Positions 1-8,582 of a stretch of 59,246 nt of DNA are shown here, one piece after another (the stretch's first letter is position 1; each line of letters begins with the position of its first letter). The DNA is taken from NCBI GenBank assembly GCA_964452725.1, contig CAYVMX010000006.1, positions 1 to 59,246 of the forward strand. The letters are read 5' to 3'. The DNA comes from CAYVMX01 sp964452725. GTDB lineage: Bacteria > Patescibacteriota > Gracilibacteria > JAHISY01. Under the pieces are notes generated by a model. It was not told where the DNA came from, did no database searches, and was given only the letters and a program-made list of their open reading frames with translations. Both the position numbers and the translations under genes were made by a program.

Positions 1-1
1 C

Positions 2-208
2 TCGCTTTACTGTGGCTACACCATTGATTTAAAAAAGCGTGAGGAGGCGCACAACGCGGGCAGGGGAGCGAAGTACACCGCGCCGCGACGTCCAGTCCAG
101 ATCGTTTACTCGGAGGAGTATGCGACCAAAGTAGCGGCGATGCAGCGGGAGGCGGAGGTAAAAAAGCTTAAAAAATCAGAGAAAGAAAAGCTAATTGCGT
201 CAAGCTAA
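2..208 (+). CDS. GIY-YIG family nuclease, C-terminal part
   Basis: The frame is open from the left window edge and stops with TAA, giving 68 residues of a small GIY-YIG endonuclease-like protein of the YhbQ/UPF0213 kind. Visible family features are YCGYT near the edge (the end of the GIY...YxG core), DLKKREEAHNAGRGAKYT with the conserved Arg and HN, then RRPVQIVY and a final EVKKLKKSEKEKLI. Family members are about 80-95 residues, so only the N-terminal strand with the GIY motif is missing. These proteins cut or repair DNA in other bacteria; the role here is not known. The start lies outside the window. Confidence 0.85.
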   Translation, partial: SLYCGYTIDLKKREEAHNAGRGAKYTAPRRPVQIVYSEEYATKVAAMQREAEVKKLKKSEKEKLIASS

Positions 209-287
209 AGTGTTGAACACAAAATTTGCACAATCTTTTTCAAGGTGCTAAAAATAAAGGAGTATTTTTCCTTTAATCCCCTTTCTT

Positions 288-671
288 ATGGATGTTACTT
301 TCTTCTCAGGGCTCTTTGGTCCGGTGATGCTTGCAGCTGGTATCGGTCTACTTATCAATCAAAAGTCTGTTCCCAAAATTATTGCGGATTTCGCCAAAAG
401 TCCGGCACTGATGATGTTGGGTGGTGCGTTTTCTATTTTGATTGGTGTCTGGATCGTCCGCGAGGTCAATGTCTGGGAGCTTAATGAAGCTGGTCTAATC
501 ACTTTGATTGGTTGGGCTTCGGTCGTAAAAGGTGTCTTGTTATTGTTTGTGCCAAGTTTCGTGGTCGAAACGGCGACTAGTTGCTCGAAAAGTGGTGGAC
601 TCATGGCGACTGCCCATGGACTTATCACTATAGCTGGTGCTTGGCTCACTTATCTGGCGTATTTCGTATAG
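288..671 (+). CDS. small integral membrane protein, function unknown
   Basis: A 127-residue hydrophobic protein with about four predicted membrane segments (roughly residues 5-23, 40-57, 70-90 and 105-126) and short polar loops. No family is recognised with certainty. An AAAGGAG lies 26 nt upstream of the ATG, too far to act as a ribosome-binding site for it, and the other frame starting at 245 gives an unconvincing protein. A strong hairpin terminator follows the stop. The gene is alone between the nuclease remnant and the convergent peroxiredoxin gene. The membrane location is well supported; no function can be given. Confidence 0.7.
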   Translation: MDVTFFSGLFGPVMLAAGIGLLINQKSVPKIIADFAKSPALMMLGGAFSILIGVWIVREVNVWELNEAGLITLIGWASVVKGVLLLFVPSFVVETATSCSKSGGLMATAHGLITIAGAWLTYLAYFV

Positions 672-696
672 AGCGTGTCTGGAGAATGATAAATAA

Positions 697-722
697 AAAG
701 CCCCGCTTTGCGGGGCTTTTTT
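697..722. terminator. bidirectional intrinsic terminator
   Basis: A perfect GC-rich hairpin (AAAAGCCCCG, loop CTTTG, CGGGGCTTTT) ends in a T run on both strands. It lies between two convergent genes and can serve the membrane-protein gene on the plus strand and the peroxiredoxin gene on the minus strand. Confidence 0.92.
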
Positions 723-734
723 GATGGAAATGGA

Positions 735-771
735 GAGATTCTTTGACTCGCTATACTCACTCAGGATGACA
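735..771 (+). repeat. dispersed repeat, copy A
   Basis: This segment begins GAGATTCTTTG and ends CTCACTCAGGATGACA. It matches, with a 9-nt insertion, two 28-nt segments inside ispDF and the fumarase gene (GAGATTCTT...CACTCAGAATGACA). Here it lies in the spacer after the terminator and just before the peroxiredoxin stop codon. Confidence 0.7.
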
Positions 772-775
772 TTTT

Positions 776-1387
776 TTAAATCTTTCCAGCGAGCTTGGCG
801 CCCGGGGTGAGAGTTTTGGCACCTGGTGTCCAGCTAGCCGGACAGGCTTGCCCAGGATTTTTACGCATGTGTTGGAGAGCCTTGAGTTGGCGTAGTGTCT
901 CCTCGATATTACGTCCGAGAGGACCATCGGTGATTTCGGCAGACTTCAGCACACCATCTGGGTCGATGATGAAACGCCCACGTGCTGCGATTCCTGCTTC
1001 CTCGATATAGACGCCATAGGCACGACAGACTTCGCCTGTAGGGTCGGCGAGCATTGGGTATTTTACCTTCTTAATTACTGGGCTGATATCTGCCCAGACT
1101 TTGTGACACCACTCGGTGTCTGTACTGACGGAGACTACTTCGACACCGAGTTTTTGGAGTTCGGCGTAGTGGTCAGCGACATCTCCTAGCTCGGTTGGAC
1201 AGACAAAAGTAAAGTCAGCAGGATAAAAAAAGAGGACAACCCACTTGCCTTTGAGTTTTTTGAGGCTGATCTCGCTGATCTTACCAGCGTGAAAAGTAGT
1301 ACCAGAAAAAGTAGGAGCTGCTTGACTGACTACGGCAGTCTCGAGGCAGCCATATTCGTCGAGTATTGGTTTTTCGATTGTAGCCAT
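776..1387 (-). CDS. 2-Cys peroxiredoxin (AhpC/Prx1 type)
   Basis: A 203-residue thiol peroxidase that reduces H2O2 and organic peroxides. The peroxidatic cysteine is C63 in FYPADFTFVCPTE, and the resolving cysteine is C182 in GQACPASW, the arrangement of typical 2-Cys enzymes working as head-to-tail dimers. The thioredoxin-fold core runs from about residue 20 to 165, with the conserved GRFIIDPDG strand. The length is normal for the family. No AhpF or thioredoxin reductase is nearby, so the electron donor is not shown. The ferritin-like gene upstream on the same strand fits a shared oxidative-stress role, which is an inference from context. Confidence 0.95.
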   Translation of the reverse strand: MATIEKPILDEYGCLETAVVSQAAPTFSGTTFHAGKISEISLKKLKGKWVVLFFYPADFTFVCPTELGDVADHYAELQKLGVEVVSVSTDTEWCHKVWADISPVIKKVKYPMLADPTGEVCRAYGVYIEEAGIAARGRFIIDPDGVLKSAEITDGPLGRNIEETLRQLKALQHMRKNPGQACPASWTPGAKTLTPGAKLAGKI

Positions 1388-1436
1388 ATAAAAAGAGAAT
1401 TAAAGATAGAATAAAATAAAAAGTTGATGGCAAGTT

Positions 1437-1862
1437 TTATAGTCCGAGGGCGGCAGCTATGTCTCGTTCGTGTTCTTCTTCTTGAGATAGGATACCCTTG
1501 AGTACCATTTCAAGACCGTATAGCTCTAGCTCTTGAGCCTGTTTGATACGTTCATTGTAGCGTTTGATAGCGAGCTGCTCGCCAGCGAGGTCTTGTTTTA
1601 GCATCTTATGAGAATCCGTATCGGTATATCGCTCGGTGATTTCAGTAGTCGGTGTGCCGCCGATATAGGCGACCTGCTCGGAGAGTTGGATCGCGTGTTG
1701 GATTTCTTCGTTGACGTGGACTAGGAGTTCTTTTTGAATAGCTTGAAACTCTGCTCCAGTGATGACTGAAGCGTGCTGAACGTATTGGATCGCTGCGGCG
1801 TATTCGTAAGCGATGTCTTCGTTCAAGAGTTTAATCAGTTCTTCTTTAGAGGTTTTGTTCAT
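1437..1862 (-). CDS. ferritin-like di-iron protein (bacterioferritin-like)
   Basis: A 141-residue four-helix protein. Metal ligands are visible in the bacterioferritin order: E20 in EDIAYEYAAA, E53 and H56 in NEEIQHA, E95 in GEQLAI, and E128 with H131 in SQEEEHERD. This spacing matches a ferroxidase-type di-iron site. The protein is slightly shorter than bacterioferritin (about 155), and the haem-ligand methionine is not obvious. It may store iron or act as a rubrerythrin-like peroxide scavenger. It has its own promoter upstream and is followed on the same strand by the peroxiredoxin gene. Confidence 0.88.
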   Translation of the reverse strand: MNKTSKEELIKLLNEDIAYEYAAAIQYVQHASVITGAEFQAIQKELLVHVNEEIQHAIQLSEQVAYIGGTPTTEITERYTDTDSHKMLKQDLAGEQLAIKRYNERIKQAQELELYGLEMVLKGILSQEEEHERDIAAALGL

Positions 1863-1897
1863 AGCTAGATTGATTATTTGATAGTGTAATGAACATT

Positions 1898-1926
1898 ATT
1901 TTAGATGTGTATTGTCAGGAAGGCAA
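1898..1926 (-). promoter_or_regulatory. predicted promoter of the ferritin-like gene
   Basis: On the minus strand TTGCCT (-35) is followed after exactly 17 nt by TAAAAT (-10), placing the transcription start about 28 nt upstream of the ATG. The 17-nt spacing and TAAAAT box recur at other genes in the window. Confidence 0.6.
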
Positions 1927-1930
1927 AATC

Positions 1931-4048
1931 TTACTTTGGAAATAGTCGGTAGACTAGCTCTGCCATGTCCTCACGGGTGATTTGTTTATTCTCTGCATCG
2001 AATGTGTAGAGATAGAGATTGTTGGCACTGGCGTACTCAGTGAAGGGAGCATACCAAGCTTCACCGTTGCTGGCGGTACGTGTCCCGATCTTGAATGCTT
2101 TGAGGACGATCTTGAGTGCTTCAGCAACATTGATTGGATCAGATGGGTGAAAGCTACCATCGGAGTAGCCGTTGACCACGTCTTGATCCTTGCCTGCACA
2201 GACAAAGGGCGCAAACCACTCATCGGTGACATCAGAGAAGCAATTGGTGCCGCCAGTATTGCGGACACTGGCGCCCATGACGATTTTCATAAATTCGGCG
2301 CGGTTAATTGTATTCTTGGGTTTGAAAGTGCCATCGTCATAGCCAGCGACTACTCCTTTATTTTTTAGTGCTTCTATAGCAGTTTTAAACTCGGAGTCTT
2401 TGATGTCTTCGGCGAAACGTTCGCCATCTGAAAGGACATTGCTGGCGACGACAGTAGGCCGAATGTCGTTGGTTGGATCGTAAGTCGCATTAATTGCTTG
2501 GGCAATCGCCTCGGCGTTCAGAATCCCATTGGCATCACTGTTGTTGATGATGTAGTTGTAGAGTGTGGTATTGCTCATCTCAGGATATGCCGAGAGGATC
2601 AGAGCAGCGACACCAGCAACGATCGGCGAGGAAAATGAAGTACCATTCGATGGTTTGTAGCCCAGCACTATAGAAGTGCTGAGGACATCTTCGCCAGGAG
2701 CGTAGACATCGACACAGTCACCGTAGTTGCTCCATTCGGTACGGTAGCGGTTGTTGGTATCAGTTGCGCCGATACCCAATACCATGTTGCTACCGTTGTC
2801 ATTACAGACTGGAGATTGAGGCACTCGAGTCAGATCGTAGCCTCGTCCACCGTTGAGGTCGCCATTACCAGCAGCGATCACAATGACCACCCCGTGCTCA
2901 TAGGCATAACGAATCGCTGCATTGCTTTCGTCGCTGTAGCCAGCTACTCCATTTGATCCTAGGCTGATATTGATAATCTGCGCACCATTGTCGGTGGCAT
3001 AGCGGATTGCCTCTTGTACAGCATTACTATCACAACCTTGCTCGCTACAAGCGAGCAACGACATCAGTTGGACTCGCTCGGCGATACCGGCGATGCCGGT
3101 GTTATTGTTGCGCACAGCGCCGATGAAGCCAGAGACGAGTGTACCGTGATTGCCCTGTTCGATGATTTCGTTGGTATTTTTAAGGAAGTTGTAGCCCCAG
3201 CGGTCGTCGATGTAGCCGTTGTTGTCATCGTCGATACCGTTGCCAGGGATTTCTCTTTCGTTGGTCCAGAGATTACCTTGCAGATCTTCGTGATTTTGAT
3301 AAATACCATCGTCGATCACTGCGACAATCACTTCCGACTTGGTTGGCAAGAGTGCCCATGCTCGATCAATTTTGGTTTGAGTAAGATAGCGTTGCAGATA
3401 GGATTGTGGGTCATTGGTCAGCGGTACTCCAATCTTAAAGGGGATTACGACTTCCGCACCAGCACTATTACTAAACAATATTTCGGTGGTGACGATCTCA
3501 CTTTCTGGTACTGTGATTTTGATTTGATTGGGTGACCAGCTGGTGACCTTGCCTTCGACCCTGCCTTCAATCCTGTCTACGTTTTTTTGGAAAAAAACCC
3601 TCCTCTGAACTATACCAAACCCGTAGCCGTCGATTGTCAAGGTGTTTCCTGGGAGCATTTTATCAATGACATTAGTACCATCTCCAATCATTGTGACGGT
3701 TGGTTTGAGCTTGTAGTCTACTGAGCCGACTTTGGTATTATTGCTATCATAAATGATGATTTGCCCACTGGCGGCCAGACCGTCTGGGACAACTATCCGG
3801 ATGCTGCCATCATTCCAGTAGATGATGTTCTTGTTGCCAGATATAAAACAGTTATTTTTTACATCATTGAAACAAACCCCACCGTATTTACCAGGACCAG
3901 CCCCAAAACCAGGACCATTGATCGTGATTTCTGTACCGACCTCTATTTCTGCTTTGGGTAATAAGATAGCGAAAGCTGTCTCAAGATGAATCAGAAGACC
4001 GATGAGGGTAATGAGCAGGATTGTATTTGTGCGGAGCGATCTAGACAT
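1931..4048 (-). CDS. secreted subtilisin-like (S8) protease with TIG-like and SLH domains
   Basis: A 705-residue exported serine protease. A signal peptide covers about residues 1-27. Two TIG/IPT-like beta domains follow (about 33-115 and 117-206), then the S8 domain (about 235-515) with catalytic D246 (AVIDDG), H301 (GNHGTLVSG), oxyanion N395 (AAGNG) and S471 (NGTSFSSP). An insert at 271-282 (GIDDDNNGYIDD) looks like a calcium-binding loop. Three SLH repeats close the protein (about 553-592, 601-652, 664-705; for example GYDDGTFKPKNTINRAEF), which normally anchor proteins to the cell wall or S-layer. This points to a surface-bound protease of a monoderm cell; the substrate is unknown. Confidence 0.93.
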   Translation of the reverse strand: MSRSLRTNTILLITLIGLLIHLETAFAILLPKAEIEVGTEITINGPGFGAGPGKYGGVCFNDVKNNCFISGNKNIIYWNDGSIRIVVPDGLAASGQIIIYDSNNTKVGSVDYKLKPTVTMIGDGTNVIDKMLPGNTLTIDGYGFGIVQRRVFFQKNVDRIEGRVEGKVTSWSPNQIKITVPESEIVTTEILFSNSAGAEVVIPFKIGVPLTNDPQSYLQRYLTQTKIDRAWALLPTKSEVIVAVIDDGIYQNHEDLQGNLWTNEREIPGNGIDDDNNGYIDDRWGYNFLKNTNEIIEQGNHGTLVSGFIGAVRNNNTGIAGIAERVQLMSLLACSEQGCDSNAVQEAIRYATDNGAQIINISLGSNGVAGYSDESNAAIRYAYEHGVVIVIAAGNGDLNGGRGYDLTRVPQSPVCNDNGSNMVLGIGATDTNNRYRTEWSNYGDCVDVYAPGEDVLSTSIVLGYKPSNGTSFSSPIVAGVAALILSAYPEMSNTTLYNYIINNSDANGILNAEAIAQAINATYDPTNDIRPTVVASNVLSDGERFAEDIKDSEFKTAIEALKNKGVVAGYDDGTFKPKNTINRAEFMKIVMGASVRNTGGTNCFSDVTDEWFAPFVCAGKDQDVVNGYSDGSFHPSDPINVAEALKIVLKAFKIGTRTASNGEAWYAPFTEYASANNLYLYTFDAENKQITREDMAELVYRLFPK

Positions 4049-4074
4049 AAAAAGTAGCTAATTAAATTGGGATG

Positions 4075-4103
4075 AGCTTACAAATTGTTAAAATAAAATG
4101 CAA
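4075..4103 (-). promoter_or_regulatory. possible promoter of the S8 protease gene
   Basis: On the minus strand TTGCAT and TAAGCT are separated by 17 nt, and the predicted transcription start is about 20 nt before the ATG. The -10 box is weak. Confidence 0.4.
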
Positions 4104-4144
4104 ACTCTCTGCATAATTTTTTTAACTATAATTTAGTGTCTCGC

Positions 4145-4930
4145 TTAGTCCTTGAGTGGCAACAAAATACAAAAAGTGCTTCCTTTGCCCTTTTTACTTT
4201 TGATTACCAGTTCGCCTGCTAAGTTGTTGACAGCTTGAGCGACGATCGCGAGACCCAGTCCAGTGCCGCTGGCTTGATGGTTGGCATCGCGAGCGCGATA
4301 AAATGGCTCTAATATGTGTTTTTGTTCTGACTGGGTGAGTCCGATACCAGTGTCGCGGACTATCAAGTGGATTTGCCTATTAGAGTTTTTTAGCTCAAAT
4401 GTAATTGAGCCATTGGTGGGTGTGTATTTGGTGGCGTTGTCGAGGAGGTTTTCCAAAATACAGCAGATGTGCTCTGGTGCGACAGTTAGATAAATATCTG
4501 GAGCTATGTCTGCATACCAAGTATGTCTCTGGTGGATCAGTGTCCTTTGTTCATAGATCTCACGGCAGAGTCGGGAGAGATTTAGTTTGTATGGGTCATT
4601 GACCTGCTTGAGTTTGAGTTGGTTGAGCGTGATGATGTCATCTAGCATATTGGTAGCACGGTCGATTTCAGTATTTATTTCTGCTATCAAATTAATTTGT
4701 TTGCGGTTGGTATCGGCTTTGTGAGCCTGATCTAGTAGTGCACGGATGATAGAAAATGGCTTTTTTAGCTCATGTGACAGCTGAGCAAGAGTGGTCAGTC
4801 TGGTGTTTTCTTCTCGGCGTAGACGGTAGTTGAGTGCGGTATTTTGGAGCCAGCTACTATGTTGCTTTTCAGCTAGGGCTGATAAGTTTGCTGTGAGTTT
4901 GGCGAGGGCAGTATAGTCAGTTGAGTACAA
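4145..4930 (-). CDS. sensor-less histidine kinase
   Basis: A 261-residue kinase with the phosphoacceptor H53 in LAQLSHELKKP, the N box at N165 (NLLDNATKYTP), the G1 box DTGIG at 193-197 and the G2 box GTGLGL at 222-227. It has no membrane segment and only about 45 residues before the H box, so it lacks an ordinary sensor domain and should be cytosolic. The start appears to be TTG, because an in-frame TGA lies two codons upstream and no ATG is available. It follows the response-regulator gene by 13 nt and is its likely partner. The signal could be sensed by another protein or by the short N-terminal helix. Confidence 0.9.
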   Translation of the reverse strand: MYSTDYTALAKLTANLSALAEKQHSSWLQNTALNYRLRREENTRLTTLAQLSHELKKPFSIIRALLDQAHKADTNRKQINLIAEINTEIDRATNMLDDIITLNQLKLKQVNDPYKLNLSRLCREIYEQRTLIHQRHTWYADIAPDIYLTVAPEHICCILENLLDNATKYTPTNGSITFELKNSNRQIHLIVRDTGIGLTQSEQKHILEPFYRARDANHQASGTGLGLAIVAQAVNNLAGELVIKSKKGKGSTFCILLPLKD

Positions 4931-4943
4931 GTCTCATGTAAGG

Positions 4944-5624
4944 TTAAATATCAAAACGATAACCGACTCCGCGGATTGTGTGGATTGATTTGCCGAGTTT
5001 GCCGAGCTGGACGCGTAGTCGACGGATATGAACATCAATTGTATTGGAGAGCGTACGTGCTTCGGTGTCTCCCCAGACTTTTTCCAATAGCTCGGTACGA
5101 GTAACCACATCACCTATTTTTAGTAGTAAAAATTTTAACAGTTGAAACTCTTTATTGTTTAGTTTGAGTGTTTTGTTGCGCAGCTTGGCTGTATAGGAGA
5201 GTGTATCGATGGTCAGATCACCTGCGACTAGTTCGCGGTTTTTTTGTTTGTTGTTATCACTATTGCGGCGTAGTAGGGAGTGTACGCGGGCCAACATCTC
5301 TGGTAGGTGAAATGGCTTCACCAAATAATCGTCTGCACCACTGGCAAGTCCTTCTACTTTGTCCATTAAGTTACCTTTGCCAGTGAGGAGCAGGACAGGT
5401 GTTTGATCGTCGCGCTTGCGGAGCTGCTCTACTAGGTCTAGACCTTCTGTGTTTTCACCTTCGAAATTACGATCGAGAATTGCTAAATCATAACTATTAG
5501 TTTTGAGGTGAAATTCAGCGTCTTTGGCAGTGTGTACGGCATCTGGTGTGAAGTGTGCTTCGCGTAGAGTATCTACGATGAGTTTATTGATCTTACGTTC
5601 GTCTTCAGCGACTAGGATGTGCAT
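4944..5624 (-). CDS. OmpR/PhoB-family response regulator
   Basis: A 226-residue two-domain regulator. The receiver domain (1-118) has the acidic pair E7/D8, phospho-acceptor D51 (LAILDRNF), T81 (LLLTGKG) and K103 (YLVKPF). A winged-helix DNA-binding domain (about 130-226) ends with the typical VHIRRLRVQLG and TIRGVGYRF. It is the first gene of a two-gene operon with the kinase downstream. Its targets are not evident; the neighbouring SLH protease, transcribed in the same direction, is one candidate, by context only. Confidence 0.95.
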   Translation of the reverse strand: MHILVAEDERKINKLIVDTLREAHFTPDAVHTAKDAEFHLKTNSYDLAILDRNFEGENTEGLDLVEQLRKRDDQTPVLLLTGKGNLMDKVEGLASGADDYLVKPFHLPEMLARVHSLLRRNSDNNKQKNRELVAGDLTIDTLSYTAKLRNKTLKLNNKEFQLLKFLLLKIGDVVTRTELLEKVWGDTEARTLSNTIDVHIRRLRVQLGKLGKSIHTIRGVGYRFDI

Positions 5625-5663
5625 AGTTTGGTGGGGGTTAGGTAGGTAGTATTGAGGGCAAAA

Positions 5664-6344
5664 TCAAAGTAGTTCAGCTTCGTGAAAAGAGAAATAGCTG
5701 TCTTCTCCTAAAATAATATGATCTAAAAAAGAAATTCCAATTAGTTTGCCACCTTTTTTTAGTTTTGCGGTTATTTCTTTGTCTTGTTCAGAAGGTTTCG
5801 GGTCTCCAGACGGGTGGTTATGAATCAAGACAATGCCGACAGCTTGGTGTCGAAATGCTTCGGAAAAAATCTCTCTCGGATTGGTTGCGACACTACTCAG
5901 TGAACCTACAGAAATTTGTTTTTCACCTTTTAGTTGTTGGCGATTATTGAGACAAAGTAGTGTAAAGACTTCTTTTTTGGCGCGACGAAAGCGTGAGATA
6001 AAATGAGCTGCGATATCGGCGGGGGAATGGAGTGCATTTTGTAATGGTGAGCGTTCTTCTTCGTAACGGTGAGCTAGTTCAAAGGCTGCTTGGATAGTGG
6101 CAGCTTTGGCGGGTCCGATACCTTTGATCTCGGCTAGGTCTTCAGGCTCTCGCTCTGCGAGATTACGTAGACTGTCATCTGTGTCTAGTAGCTCACGAGC
6201 TAGATCTAGGCTGCTTTTATTTCTCTCTCTTGAAGTGTTTAGTAGAATTGCGATTAGCTCTGTATTAGTCAGATAGGCAGCACCAAATTTTTTGAATTTT
6301 TGGCGTGGTAGATCGATGGTCGAGATGTCTTTTAGGACTGCCAT
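5664..6344 (-). CDS. radC: RadC-family JAB/MPN domain protein
   Basis: A 226-residue protein with an N-terminal helix-hairpin-helix (about 72-92, IKGIGPAKAATIQAA) and a C-terminal JAMM metalloprotease-like domain. The metal signature is H175, H177 and D188 in LIHNHPSGDPKPSEQD. RadC was once linked to DNA repair, but its biochemical role is still unclear. The gene lies 6 nt after an unrecognised 388-residue gene on the same strand and is probably co-transcribed with it. Confidence 0.93.
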   Translation of the reverse strand: MAVLKDISTIDLPRQKFKKFGAAYLTNTELIAILLNTSRERNKSSLDLARELLDTDDSLRNLAEREPEDLAEIKGIGPAKAATIQAAFELAHRYEEERSPLQNALHSPADIAAHFISRFRRAKKEVFTLLCLNNRQQLKGEKQISVGSLSSVATNPREIFSEAFRHQAVGIVLIHNHPSGDPKPSEQDKEITAKLKKGGKLIGISFLDHIILGEDSYFSFHEAELL

Positions 6345-6350
6345 GTTTTT

Positions 6351-7517
6351 TTAAGTTAAAACTAAAATGCCTTGCTTTGGCTGGTTGGACAGCCTGTTAA
6401 TGATAAATCGTTCTAGTTCGGTAGAGAGTTTTTTGGCTTCGCTTGCGCTTTTGATCGTCTTGGTCTGCGGCATGAAATCACCAAGTGCGATTGTAGTTAA
6501 GTTTTTTTCACCGAGGAGTTTTTGTAATTCGTGAATAATTTTGGGAGTAGTTCTCTTTGTAAAGAGATGTGTGATTTTTTCTATCTGAGAGAGGTTTAGT
6601 AGTTTGGTTAGTTTCTGGACGCTGGGCTCACGTGAGGTTGCAAGGATTTTATTAACTGACTCTTCACAAACAATAATTAGTTTAGTTTTGAGTGTAGCGC
6701 TGATTTTATTTGCCAGTATTTCAAACTCTCGAGTGGGGTCAATCTCAAAAAGTGAGATGCCAGCAATAGTTGGTTCTAGTGCTAGAACTTGTCTTATCTC
6801 AGAGTGTGTCTGATTTGGTATGGGGTATTTTTTGATGAGTTTTTTTAGTTCTGTAGCGAGTCGAGTGCCTCGAGCTAGACCAAGTGTCTTGATCTGGTCT
6901 AGTGCGGTGATGATTTCGACTTTGTGGGTCAGCTCTGGTAGATTTTTTTGCCAGGCTTGGATTGCTTGTTTTCTTTTGATAAGTCGAGCTAGATAGATTT
7001 GTTCGTATTCGAGGCGGTATTTCTCAAAATCGTGTAATACAATACTTTCAATTTGTTCTGAATTTCCTACTAGCTGAATATCAGCAAGACGCCTTTGTAT
7101 CAGCTCTTGCATAAATCTCAACTTATCGAACTCGGGTGTGTCAGGTAGTTCTATCAAAAAACGTTTAATGCGATCTAGAGAGCTACTATTCGTAGTAACT
7201 TTTTTTAATTTGGGTGAGATGGATTTGAGTAGGGTTTGTTGTCGTTTGACTGATGATATCTCTGATCCATATGCGTGATCAACACCGAAGTCATTGGCGA
7301 TTAGTTCGACTTCTTGACTTAGTCTTTCGATTTTGGAGCTGTAGTCTGCGACTTGCTGATTGAGCTGATGTTTGGCTGGTGTCACTATATCGGGTTTGGT
7401 TGTTAGTTTGATTTTTAAATTGGGTAGACCTTTGAGTTGTTTTATGATTGCTGCTTTTGCCTTTTGGGAGGTCGTGCTGCCGTCGGACTGGACACTGAGC
7501 TGGAGGGAAAACTTCAT
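6351..7517 (-). CDS. hypothetical protein, 388 aa
   Basis: No family is recognised. The protein is soluble, rich in Lys, Leu and Ile, and has predicted long helices at about residues 50-75 and 160-260, consistent with coiled-coil segments. The N terminus (MKFSLQLSVQSDG) looks like a beta strand, and about residues 255-340 look like an alternating alpha/beta region (KLIIVCEESVNKIL, NLTTIALGDF). No signal peptide, membrane segment or cysteine cluster is seen. It is the first gene of a pair with radC. Codon use resembles the neighbours, so there is no sign of recent transfer. Confidence 0.75.
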   Translation of the reverse strand: MKFSLQLSVQSDGSTTSQKAKAAIIKQLKGLPNLKIKLTTKPDIVTPAKHQLNQQVADYSSKIERLSQEVELIANDFGVDHAYGSEISSVKRQQTLLKSISPKLKKVTTNSSSLDRIKRFLIELPDTPEFDKLRFMQELIQRRLADIQLVGNSEQIESIVLHDFEKYRLEYEQIYLARLIKRKQAIQAWQKNLPELTHKVEIITALDQIKTLGLARGTRLATELKKLIKKYPIPNQTHSEIRQVLALEPTIAGISLFEIDPTREFEILANKISATLKTKLIIVCEESVNKILATSREPSVQKLTKLLNLSQIEKITHLFTKRTTPKIIHELQKLLGEKNLTTIALGDFMPQTKTIKSASEAKKLSTELERFIINRLSNQPKQGILVLT

Positions 7518-7623
7518 GACTAATTAATTAGAAAAGAGATTATTTTGATCTTTCCTGAAAAAAATACTTTATGCCAGCTAAGATGAAATTTTCATGAAAT
7601 TCCTTAAGTTTTCAATGAAGACT

Positions 7624-8463
7624 TCAGAGTGGAGATTCTGCGTGTTTATTTAAATTAGGAGCTAGCACAGTGACTAGTTGTCTAGCGTAAGGCTCTTGAT
7701 TTACGTTGCTAAATTGTTTTGCGGTGCTTGCTGGCGTCAAAGAATCTATTAGCCACTCCGTGATGTTTTGCGGTGCTGTGTCGGCACTGTAGACGTAATT
7801 ATTGGCATAGGCTTCGAGTTTTTCTTGAAAATCTACTAAAAAATAATCACGCATGATTTTCAGAGCATCGTTGATTTGATCTCTGGTGTGTGTACGTAAA
7901 TTATTATATTCGATTTGCTTTTTTTGTAGATATTCTGGTCCAAAGAAGTATTTTTCCCAGAGAGTCCAGAGTGCTTGGATCAATGAGGTCGGCAGCTTGT
8001 CACCTGACATACGTTGTTCAAGTTCTGAAATAATATCGCGATAAAAATAATTTTCTCTTTTATAGTTTTGTTTGGCATATTGCTCTTTAGTCAGTTGACC
8101 TGTTTGGCTTGGTGGACACAAGCTAGCAAATGAGCCAACGATCTGATCGATGTGTTTTTCCAGTGCTAGTGTTAGCTGAGCTTCAGAAAAATCAATATTA
8201 TTTTTTTGTAAAGATTTTATGATTGTCGAGATTGTTAGCATTGGTATTTGTAGACAATGATATAGTGGTCTATCAGTCTCTGTAGCATCTGGACAGGTAT
8301 GGCAAGTGAGGGACGCTATCATGCTGAGGTCACTTCGTACGTCTAGGACTATTTGTTGTATCTCTGAATCTGGTATTGATACATTTGCTCGTAGGGTATC
8401 GACTATCAGACTGGTTATCTGATAGCAGATTTCGTTACCGGTCGTAAAAACATTATCTGGCAC
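7624..8463 (-). CDS. hypothetical protein, 279 aa
   Basis: No family is recognised. The protein is predicted to be mostly helical and soluble. A cysteine motif CHTC at about residues 54-57 is followed by C70 and C115, which could bind a metal or form disulphides, but no standard domain fits. It is separated from the next gene by about 100 bases and is divergent from the acetolactate synthase gene, with a 119-base shared upstream region. The reading frame is long and codon use is ordinary, so it is probably a real gene; the function is unknown. Confidence 0.7.
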   Translation of the reverse strand: MPDNVFTTGNEICYQITSLIVDTLRANVSIPDSEIQQIVLDVRSDLSMIASLTCHTCPDATETDRPLYHCLQIPMLTISTIIKSLQKNNIDFSEAQLTLALEKHIDQIVGSFASLCPPSQTGQLTKEQYAKQNYKRENYFYRDIISELEQRMSGDKLPTSLIQALWTLWEKYFFGPEYLQKKQIEYNNLRTHTRDQINDALKIMRDYFLVDFQEKLEAYANNYVYSADTAPQNITEWLIDSLTPASTAKQFSNVNQEPYARQLVTVLAPNLNKHAESPL

Positions 8464-8564
8464 TGGTGGGCTAGTTAGGGTTTGGTTCTCAAGTGGACGT
8501 GTACTTTGCCACTTTGCTTCTGAAATCAGAGTTAAATTTCGTTTGTTTATCTTTGGGACGAGAG

Positions 8565-8573
8565 TGCTAAACT
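8565..8573 (+). promoter_or_regulatory. extended -10 box before alsS
   Basis: TGCTAAACT ends 9 nt before the ATG. A -10 box at this distance places the transcription start at or within three bases of the start codon, suggesting a leaderless mRNA. A loose -35 (TTGTTT) lies 19 nt upstream. Confidence 0.5.
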
Positions 8574-8582
8574 GTAGACATT

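Noticed and set aside
245..484. Alternative 79-codon frame overlapping the first membrane-protein gene
   Set aside because: It is rich in Cys, Trp and Tyr with no domain or membrane pattern, and is out of frame with the more protein-like 127-codon gene.
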